45,361 nt of DNA, from positions 1 through 45,361 of the forward strand of contig CAJUKE010000024.1 of assembly GCA_910587075.1 (NCBI GenBank), in the 5' to 3' direction. Shown here piece by piece: positions 1 to 5,893 of the stretch. The notes under the pieces were generated by a model. The model made no database searches. It was not told where the DNA came from and saw nothing but the letters and a program-made list of their open reading frames with translations. Both the position numbers and the translations under genes were made by a program. This DNA comes from an uncultured Muribaculaceae bacterium (GTDB lineage: Bacteria > Bacteroidota > Bacteroidia > Bacteroidales > Muribaculaceae). Numbering within the stretch: position 1 is the stretch's first letter; each line of letters starts with the position of its first letter.

Positions 1-139
1 CGTTGCCGTCCGACATAGACAAGGCAATGCGAGAAGCCTCAGAACGTAGGACGGCAACAGATACAGATTCCTACGCTTTCCGCATTTATAAACCAATCAT
101 AGCCAAAGAGAGGGTCCTTCGGCAACGGCAACTACCACC

Positions 140-598
140 ATGGCCTACATACCACCCTCGTTCGACAGAGGTTACATCGACCTTCAAAGCCTTGCCGAAA
201 ACGTTCTGGCCCTGAACATCACCCGCTCCATCAACCATTTTATCGAAACGAACCGCGGCCTCGAACCGGGCCCGGCCCACATTATGGCGTTCACCCAGCG
301 GTCATGGAAGCTCAATCCGCGGCGGGCAAACGCCTGCGAATACGTATGGGCCATCCACTCCACCGGGCACAAGCGCAAGGTTGTCGGCGTGTTCGTGTTC
401 AGCCGCGGGGGAGACGGAGGCAAGCCCGTCGACCAATTCCGCGTCTCCCAAGCCGACGATGACGCCCCCTACCGCCACACCGCGCTGCTTGAGCCGGCCA
501 ATGAGGAGGATTGGAACCGGTTTATAAACCGCTACATCCCCGACTCAAAGCCCGGAGCGGCAAACCCCGTAAAATACTTCGACGACAAAACCATCTGA
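140..598 (+). CDS. Hypothetical protein, 152 aa
   Basis: I do not recognise this protein. The frame is open from an ATG at 140, and stop codons lie just upstream in the same frame (near 47 and 89), so this is the first possible ATG. There is no signal peptide or membrane segment. It is soluble-looking, basic in the middle and rich in Trp, Arg and Asn, with a segment near residues 70-85 that looks like a beta-strand (KRKVVGVFVFS). The codon use is GC-rich like its neighbours, which supports a real gene. No Shine-Dalgarno or clear promoter is visible, and the window begins too close to tell whether it belongs to an upstream operon. A 46-base gap separates it from the LRR gene. It could be a plasmid- or phage-type accessory protein, but nothing proves that. 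Confidence 0.5.
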   Translation: MAYIPPSFDRGYIDLQSLAENVLALNITRSINHFIETNRGLEPGPAHIMAFTQRSWKLNPRRANACEYVWAIHSTGHKRKVVGVFVFSRGGDGGKPVDQFRVSQADDDAPYRHTALLEPANEEDWNRFINRYIPDSKPGAANPVKYFDDKTI

Positions 599-644
599 CC
601 TTCATAAACAACCAATCAATAATAAATTACCAACCAATCAACGT

Positions 645-1595
645 ATGAAGAAATTTCTACTTCTCATGGCGGTGACGCTCACGCTGGGCCTCACCACCCG
701 CGCTGCCGACGGCGACATATTCCCCGTCGACAACCTTAACTACCGAGTCCTCTCCGAGGAAGGCCAATCGGCATCGCTCGTTGGCTATGAAGTCGAACCT
801 ACGGGAGAATTAGTTATCCCTCTACTCGTTAAGAACGGCTCCTCGCGCTATGCCGTGACCACAATCGGAAAGAATGCACTCAGAATGTGCAAGGGCCTGA
901 CAGCCGTAACAATCCCCAACACGGTGACTACAATTGCAGATCACGCATTCGCTCGCTGCGAGGGCCTGACAACCATAACACTCCCCAACTCGTTAACTTC
1001 AATAGACCCACTTGCGTTCGGAGGGTGTTGGAACATGAAAGAAATAAGTGTAGCGGAAGGAAATACAAATTATACTTCGGTAGATGGCGTGCTCTTTAAT
1101 AAAGCTAAAACCTCTATCATTATTTACCCCAAAGCCAAAGGGCCCTCCTACGAAATCCCCAACTCGGTGACTACAATCGCTAACTATGCATTTAATGAGT
1201 GCCAAGGCCTAACGTCCGTAACAATCCCCAACTCGGTGACGTCAATAGGCTACAAAGCGTTCGGGAATGGAGGATTAACTACTGTTTATTGCTACGCCCT
1301 CATTCCCCCGACTATCGATAGCGAAGCGTTTCTCTATGTCGAAACAAACGATATAATTCTGCACGTCGTAAAAGGAGCGGAAGCGGCATATAAGGAAGCT
1401 GATGTATGGAAAGACTTCTTCATCTTAGGTGATCTGGCGCCCCAATCCGGCATCGAGGGGATTGAGGCTGACGGCGGCGACGCCCCGGCTGAGTTCTTCA
1501 ACCTCAACGGCGTGCGCGTCAACGGCGAGGCGCTTACCCCCGGACTCTACATCAAGCGCCAGGGGGGCAACGCCACCAAGGTGCTGGTGAAGTAA
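645..1595 (+). CDS. Secreted BspA-type leucine-rich repeat protein with C-terminal sorting-type domain
   Basis: This is a 316-residue exported protein. It opens with a clear signal peptide (MKKFLLLMAVTLTLGLTTRA, cleavage near residue 20). Residues about 60-230 are LRR_5/BspA-type repeats with the recurring pattern 'VTIPNSVTSIGxxAFxxCxGLT', at least five units. The repeats show in the DNA as near-copies of acaatccccaactcggtgac around 909, 978, 1155 and 1222. The last 45 residues (FNLNGVRV ... PGLYIKRQ ... KVLVK) match the short beta-rich C-terminal domain seen on several other exported proteins in this window and resemble T9SS type A sorting domains. BspA-type repeats usually mediate adhesion to host or bacterial surface partners; that role is inferred. 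GC content is lower in the repeat part than in the tail, consistent with repeat turnover or transfer. Confidence 0.9.
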   Translation: MKKFLLLMAVTLTLGLTTRAADGDIFPVDNLNYRVLSEEGQSASLVGYEVEPTGELVIPLLVKNGSSRYAVTTIGKNALRMCKGLTAVTIPNTVTTIADHAFARCEGLTTITLPNSLTSIDPLAFGGCWNMKEISVAEGNTNYTSVDGVLFNKAKTSIIIYPKAKGPSYEIPNSVTTIANYAFNECQGLTSVTIPNSVTSIGYKAFGNGGLTTVYCYALIPPTIDSEAFLYVETNDIILHVVKGAEAAYKEADVWKDFFILGDLAPQSGIEGIEADGGDAPAEFFNLNGVRVNGEALTPGLYIKRQGGNATKVLVK

Positions 1596-1625
1596 CCCGC
1601 CCGTAAATAAGCAAAAAACGATACG

Positions 1626-1656
1626 AATGCCCGAGAATCGCTGATTTTCGGGCATT
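1626..1656 (+). terminator. Hairpin downstream of the LRR gene
   Basis: Nine-base arms AATGCCCGA (1626-1634) and TCGGGCATT (1648-1656) enclose a 13-base loop and are followed by TAATATCTTTATT. It sits 31 bases after the LRR stop codon, so it is a likely transcription terminator although the T tract is broken. Confidence 0.5.
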
Positions 1657-1724
1657 TAATATCTTTATTCGCTTACTTTCGGAAGAATGTTCTTTGTTCC
1701 TCTGTTTCTTGTGAATGAAACGAA

Positions 1725-1756
1725 GGCGGCTGGTCAGCAAAAGCTGACCAGCCGCC
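1725..1756 (-). terminator. Terminator of the tRNA-Arg transcript
   Basis: Perfect 14-base arms (1725-1738 and 1743-1756) with a four-base loop. On the minus strand the stem is followed by TTCGTTTCATTC. It lies eight bases beyond the tRNA-Arg 3' end. It could also stop transcripts arriving from the LRR gene on the other strand. Confidence 0.75.
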
Positions 1757-1764
1757 GTTCGCTT

Positions 1765-1839
1765 TGGTATCCCCGTGGGGAGTCGAACCCCAATCGTTGG
1801 AACCGGAATCCAATATTCTATCCATTGAACTACGGAGAC
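1765..1839 (-). tRNA. tRNA-Arg (anticodon CCG)
   Basis: Read on the minus strand this folds into a full cloverleaf. The acceptor arms GTCTCCG and CGGGGAT pair, the D arm is GTTC/GAAT, and the anticodon stem TTGGA/TCCAA carries the loop TTCCGGT, giving anticodon CCG at positions 34-36. The T arm is TGGGG/CCCCA with loop TTCGACT. The discriminator is A and the CCA end is encoded. It reads the arginine codon CGG. Stem terminator at 1725-1756. Confidence 0.94.
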
Positions 1840-1889
1840 ATTCGTTTTTAGAAACTGTTTAAAATTTTTAAACAAATTCTTTGCGATTA

Positions 1890-1897
1890 CAAAGTTA
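1890..1897 (-). promoter_or_regulatory. Putative -7 element of tRNA-Arg
   Basis: On the minus strand this reads TAACTTTG, an exact fit to the Bacteroidetes -7 consensus TAnnTTTG, about 50 bases upstream of the tRNA. I see no good TTTG at the usual -33 distance. Confidence 0.4.
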
Positions 1898-1996
1898 GAG
1901 ATTTTTTCCTGAACATTCCGCCCGGGGCGGTGGGGAATATGCCGGCGTTGACATTTTTAAAGACGGCTGGGCAAAGTTTCTGCCCAAGCCGCGGCG

Positions 1997-2004
1997 TAAA
2001 TTTG
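1997..2004 (+). promoter_or_regulatory. Putative -7 element of the 71-aa gene
   Basis: TAAATTTG matches TAnnTTTG and lies 38 bases before the ATG at 2043. A TTTC at 1977-1980 is a weak -33 partner with only 16 bases between them. A small hairpin GGGCA...TGCCC precedes it. Confidence 0.4.
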
Positions 2005-2042
2005 CCGTGTAATCTTTCAACAACCTCTAAACCTCCAACGCT

Positions 2043-2258
2043 ATGTCAAACGGATTCGTAATCACCCCGCACGTTCTGAACACCATCAACTCGCTCCCCG
2101 AGCAGGAACGCCTCTCGATCGTATGCACCCTCGCCGGGGAGATGCTCTTAGGCATCAAGCGCGACGAGGGGCTCTCCCCGATGGAAAAGGTAATCTACTC
2201 CATTATCCGCCAATACATCGAACGCGACACCGAAAGGGTCGGCTCGCTGGCCGTATGA
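2043..2258 (+). CDS. Small hypothetical protein, 71 aa
   Basis: I do not recognise this protein. It is short, acidic to neutral, without signal peptide or membrane segment, and is predicted to be largely helical (LPEQERLSIVCTLAGEML, then MEKVIYSIIRQYIERD). The opening FVITPHVLNTINSLPEQER resembles small housekeeping or regulatory proteins of Bacteroidales that carry one helix-turn-helix-sized domain, but no specific fold can be claimed. The frame has host-like codon use, its own -7 promoter element, and an ATG preceded by an A/C-rich leader (caacctctaaacctccaacgct) typical of this phylum, where strong Shine-Dalgarno sites are rare. It is convergent with kup, 72 bases away. Confidence 0.6.
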   Translation: MSNGFVITPHVLNTINSLPEQERLSIVCTLAGEMLLGIKRDEGLSPMEKVIYSIIRQYIERDTERVGSLAV

Positions 2259-2315
2259 ACACCTCCCGACAAACACGCTTCGAACAACCTTTGTCATTCA
2301 TCATATTCCCTTTCC

Positions 2316-2344
2316 CGGGGCCGGGGGTAGTCACCCCCGCCCCG
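2316..2344. terminator. GC hairpin between converging genes, overlapping the kup stop
   Basis: CGGGGGT (2322-2328) pairs with ACCCCCG (2333-2339), extended by GGGG/CCCC across a one-base bulge. The loop holds the kup stop codon. There is no T tract on either side, so its role as a bidirectional terminator is tentative. Confidence 0.4.
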
Positions 2345-4304
2345 CGGGAGCGGGAGCCTCGCGGGCTATGCGTCGGCCGGGCGCGGTGTTGATAATCAGG
2401 GGTACCACCTCGGTGCTGACCACGCTCGTGTCGAGCCCGTAGGCCGAGGAGGGTTTCACGCCTATGCGGCGCAGGGCGTTGTGGAGATTCATCAGGCGCG
2501 TGGTCGAGGGCGGGCAGTTGCTCGACGGGGAGAACACCCTGTGGATCACGATGAATTGGAAGTCGCCCGGAATGCCGCGCTTGCGAAGCGACTCGTAGGT
2601 GCTGGTGAGGTCGAAGCCCCCCTCGGCCACCATATCCTCCACGATCTGACGCAGATAAACGGTGACCTGCGGATCCACCCGGAACCCCACCTTCATACGC
2701 ACATCGAAGAGAGTGCCCGGCACCACATCCCTCACCCGGTACTCCAGCGTGTCGGGCTCGTCGGTATAGTCGATATGCAGCATCCAGTAGTGGTCGGCGC
2801 GCTTGGGGCGCTTATTAATTATGGAGTAGAGAATCTTGCTCTCGACGGTGCCGTCGTCGGGCGCCATCGACAGATATATGAGGTTCGAGGCATACTTCGG
2901 AATCCCCTCGTCGCGCTTGAGGTCGGAAATCACGCCCGCGAAGTCGTCGAGCCGCTTGTATTCGAGCAGCGACTTGCGCACATCGATCGCCTTGCGCCAA
3001 CCTACCATCACGAAGCATACCGCCCCGGCGATGATGATAGTGAACCATCCGCCGTGGAGAAACTTGAAGAGGTTGGCCACGAAGAAGCACCCTTCGAGCG
3101 CCGCGTAAGCTATCAGGAACAGCGCTACGGCCCACCGCGGCACCCCCTTGTAGCGAAGATAGAACGCGAGCAGTATGGTGGTCATCAGCATCGTTATGGT
3201 AATCGCCAAGCCGTAGGCCGCCTCCATATGCTCCGACGAGCGGAACAGGAGCACCGTGAGCAGGCATCCGAGGTAGAGCGACCAGTTGACCGCCGGCACA
3301 TAGAGCTGCCCCCGGTGCTCGGAGGTGTGGCGTATGCGCATGCGGGGCCAGAAGTCGAGACCCATGGCCTCGCTGAAAATCGTGAACGAGCCGCTGAGCA
3401 ACGCCTGGCTCGCGATAATCGCGGCCATGGCCGACATAGCCACGCCGGGAATCAGGAACCACCCCGGCATAATGCCGTAGAACGGGTTGCCGGAAGCCGC
3501 CTCCCCGGGGAATGCTATGATCCAGGCACCCTGCCCGAGATAGTTGAGGATGAGCATCGCCTTGACGAAGAGCCAGCTCGCGGCGATGTTGCGGCGCCCG
3601 CAATGCCCCAGGTCGGAGTAGAGCGCCTCGGCGCCCGTGGTGCAGAGGAACACCGCGCCGAGCACCAGGAACCACGCCGGATAGTCGATGAGCAGCCTCG
3701 CGGCGTACCACGGGTTGAACGCCTTGAATATCGCCGGGTAATGATGGAACGAGCAGGCACCCATCACCCCGAGCATCAGGAACCACGCCAGCATACAGGG
3801 GCCGAAAAGCTTACCTATTTTGCCCGTGCCGGCGCGCTGCATAATGAAAATCAGCGAGATGATGACTACCACGATCGGCACCACGGGGAGTCCGGGGCTC
3901 ACGCCCCGCAACCCCTCGATGGCCGAGGTAACAGTGACGGCCGGGGTGATCACCCCGTCGGCCACCAGCGTCGCGGCGCCCACCGCCGCCACAATGCCGA
4001 GCCATTTCGGTCCCTTGCGCCGCAGCAGCGAGTAGAGGGCCAGGATGCCCCCCTCCCCCTTGTTGTCGGCCCGGAGGGCTATCACGACGTATTTCAGCGT
4101 GGTTTGCAGCGTGAGGGTCCATATGACGCACGACACCGCGCCTATTATATAGGCAGGGTCGAACTCCGGATTGGCGCCCACCACGGCGCGCATGACGTAG
4201 AGCGGCGAGGTGCCGATGTCGCCGAAAACAATCCCGAGGGTCACCAGAAGCCCCACCATCGTAAGGCTCCGGGGCGAAAACTTGCTTTGTGAAACCGATT
4301 CCAT
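2331..4304 (-). CDS. kup: Kup-family potassium uptake transporter
   Basis: A 657-residue inner-membrane K+ transporter of the KUP/HAK/KT family, probably K+/H+ symport. The family signature GDIGTSPLYVMRA lies near residues 27-40, followed by about twelve hydrophobic segments and a cytoplasmic C-terminal domain of about 200 residues. Conserved stretches include KGEGGILALYSLLRR and DGVITPAVTVTSAIEG. The frame stays open 68 codons further upstream, but that part is unlike the family. The ATG at 4304 gives the usual Kup start (MESVSQSKFSPRS...) and is preferred. It is a single gene, divergent from dedA with 221 bases between them. No clear promoter was found for it, nor any recognised riboswitch. 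Confidence 0.93.
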   Translation of the reverse strand: MESVSQSKFSPRSLTMVGLLVTLGIVFGDIGTSPLYVMRAVVGANPEFDPAYIIGAVSCVIWTLTLQTTLKYVVIALRADNKGEGGILALYSLLRRKGPKWLGIVAAVGAATLVADGVITPAVTVTSAIEGLRGVSPGLPVVPIVVVIISLIFIMQRAGTGKIGKLFGPCMLAWFLMLGVMGACSFHHYPAIFKAFNPWYAARLLIDYPAWFLVLGAVFLCTTGAEALYSDLGHCGRRNIAASWLFVKAMLILNYLGQGAWIIAFPGEAASGNPFYGIMPGWFLIPGVAMSAMAAIIASQALLSGSFTIFSEAMGLDFWPRMRIRHTSEHRGQLYVPAVNWSLYLGCLLTVLLFRSSEHMEAAYGLAITITMLMTTILLAFYLRYKGVPRWAVALFLIAYAALEGCFFVANLFKFLHGGWFTIIIAGAVCFVMVGWRKAIDVRKSLLEYKRLDDFAGVISDLKRDEGIPKYASNLIYLSMAPDDGTVESKILYSIINKRPKRADHYWMLHIDYTDEPDTLEYRVRDVVPGTLFDVRMKVGFRVDPQVTVYLRQIVEDMVAEGGFDLTSTYESLRKRGIPGDFQFIVIHRVFSPSSNCPPSTTRLMNLHNALRRIGVKPSSAYGLDTSVVSTEVVPLIINTAPGRRIAREAPAPAGRG

Positions 4305-4525
4305 GTAAGCTATGCTTGACGAAAGGCCCGGGCGCTTCTTTTTAGGAACACGCGGGTAAACATTATAACTAAATGTAAACGTTCGGCCACCGAGAATTGT
4401 TTTATGAGCGATGTAATTAATCACTGAAAAGCAAAAACCGCGGCGCCACCCGAGCGAAGCCCGAAAAAGTTTCGTATCTTCGCGAAGCGTCAGCACAAAC
4501 AGCTTCAAGCGTCAACAAAACACTT

Positions 4526-5209
4526 ATGTTATTAGATCTGATCAATCTCTCGGTGTCCGACTGGTTTTCGGCCCACTATCTCTTCCAGTACTTCTACGAA
4601 AACGCCGGCTACTGGCTCGTGTTCTGGTTCATGGTGATCGAAAGCTCCTTCCTCCCCTTCCCCTCGGAGGTGGTGGTGCCCCCCGCAGCCTATATCGCTG
4701 TGCAGAGGGGCGATATGAACATCTTCCTGATCGTGCTGGTGGCCACGGCCGGAGCCGTGGTAGGCGCGCTGGTCAACTACTTCCTGTCGCTCTGGCTCGG
4801 GCGCCCGATAGTCTACGCCTTCGCCAACAGCCGCCTGGGCCACGCCTGCCTCATCGACCAGGCCAAGGTTGAGAAAGCCGAGAAGTATTTCGACGAGCAC
4901 GGGGCCGTGTCGACCTTCATAGGGCGCCTCATCCCCGCCGTGCGCCAGCTCATCTCGATACCCGCCGGACTGGCCCGCATGAACCTCGGCACCTTCGCCA
5001 TATTCACCGCCCTCGGTGCCGGGGTGTGGAACTGCATCCTCGCCGGTCTCGGCTACTGGTTGGGCAAATCGGTGCCCTCCGATGCTCTGTTCGCCACCAT
5101 TGAGAAATACAACGGCTACTTCACCATAGGGGGCATAGTGCTGTTAGTACTCTGCGTGATATATCTGCTGTGGAACGCGTTCCGCACCAAGAAAGGGGGC
5201 GCCGTATGA
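4526..5209 (+). CDS. DedA-family (SNARE-associated) membrane protein
   Basis: A 227-residue inner-membrane protein of the DedA/VTT superfamily, linked in other bacteria to undecaprenyl-phosphate or phospholipid scrambling, membrane homeostasis and drug tolerance. The family motifs are present: ESSFLPFPSEVVVPPA near residues 37-52 (re-entrant loop with conserved Glu and Pro) and the arginine motif FIGRLIPAVRQLISIPAG around residues 130-147. Hydrophobic segments cover the N-terminus, residues 65-90, 150-175 and 195-220. An imperfect -7 box (TATCTTCG, 4475-4482) lies 44 bases upstream. The stop codon overlaps the next start in an ATGA arrangement (5206-5209), so rpe is probably translationally coupled to it. 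Confidence 0.9.
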   Translation: MLLDLINLSVSDWFSAHYLFQYFYENAGYWLVFWFMVIESSFLPFPSEVVVPPAAYIAVQRGDMNIFLIVLVATAGAVVGALVNYFLSLWLGRPIVYAFANSRLGHACLIDQAKVEKAEKYFDEHGAVSTFIGRLIPAVRQLISIPAGLARMNLGTFAIFTALGAGVWNCILAGLGYWLGKSVPSDALFATIEKYNGYFTIGGIVLLVLCVIYLLWNAFRTKKGGAV

Positions 5210-5850
5210 TCGTTGCTCCCTCCCTGCTCTCGGCCGATTTCGCCAACCTGGGCCGCGAGGTCGAGATGATCAACGCCTCCGAGGCCGACTGGCTCCACAT
5301 CGACGTGATGGACGGCGTGTTCGTGCCCAACATCTCCTTCGGATTCCCGGTGATGAAGGCCGTGGCGAGCGTGCTCCGCAAACCGATGGACGTGCACCTG
5401 ATGATCCAGAACCCGCAGAACTACGTCAGCCAGGTGCGCGACTGCGGCGCGACGCTCATGAACATCCACCAGGAGGCATGCGTCCACCTCGACCGCGCAA
5501 TCAACGCCATTAAGAGCGCCGGGATGAAAGCCGCCGTGACCCTCAACCCCTCCACCCCGGTGGTGATGCTTGAGGACGTGATCGGCGAGCTCGACATGGT
5601 GCTGCTGATGTCGGTGAACCCCGGCTTCGGGGGGCAGAGTTTCATACACGGCACCATCGGCAAAATCAAGCGCCTTCGCGAACTGATAGCCCGCTCCGGC
5701 TCCCGGGCCATAATCGAGGTCGACGGCGGCATAAACGCCGCGACCGGGGCCCTCGCCGCCGAGGCCGGGGCCGACGCCCTGGTGGCCGGAAGCTACATAT
5801 TCAGCGCCCCGGACCCCTCGGAAGCGATAGCCTCGCTGAAACGCCTCTGA
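5206..5850 (+). CDS. rpe: Ribulose-phosphate 3-epimerase
   Basis: A 214-residue TIM-barrel enzyme interconverting D-ribulose 5-phosphate and D-xylulose 5-phosphate in the pentose phosphate pathway. Family motifs occur in order: SLLSADFANLG at the start, the metal- and acid-bearing HIDVMDGVFVPN, MDVHLMI, MSVNPGFGGQSF, and EVDGGIN with the phosphate-binding AGSYIF near the end. These carry the expected metal-ligand histidines and the two catalytic aspartates. I chose the ATG at 5206, which gives the canonical MIVAPSLLSADF start and overlaps the dedA stop by four bases; a purine-rich AAAGGGGG lies just upstream. An ATG further upstream (5170) would add 12 residues unlike the family. Length is normal. 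Confidence 0.97.
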   Translation: MIVAPSLLSADFANLGREVEMINASEADWLHIDVMDGVFVPNISFGFPVMKAVASVLRKPMDVHLMIQNPQNYVSQVRDCGATLMNIHQEACVHLDRAINAIKSAGMKAAVTLNPSTPVVMLEDVIGELDMVLLMSVNPGFGGQSFIHGTIGKIKRLRELIARSGSRAIIEVDGGINAATGALAAEAGADALVAGSYIFSAPDPSEAIASLKRL

Positions 5851-5893
5851 CATAACACTTCTCCCCCCAAAAAAGCACACCAACCGCCGAAAT

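Noticed and set aside
3..215. Open frame of 70 residues at the window start on the plus strand
   Set aside because: It overlaps the better supported gene at 140-598 in another frame, has no recognisable family features, and its upstream part is cut by the window edge, so it is probably incidental.
900..1260. CRISPR-like array of spaced repeats
   Set aside because: The repeats lie inside a coding frame, match LRR protein units, are imperfect, and there are no cas genes.
2481..4292. Long open frame of 603 residues opposite kup
   Set aside because: It is the mirror of kup codon structure in GC-rich DNA. The product is His/Arg/Glu-rich with no domains, and kup on the other strand is unmistakable.
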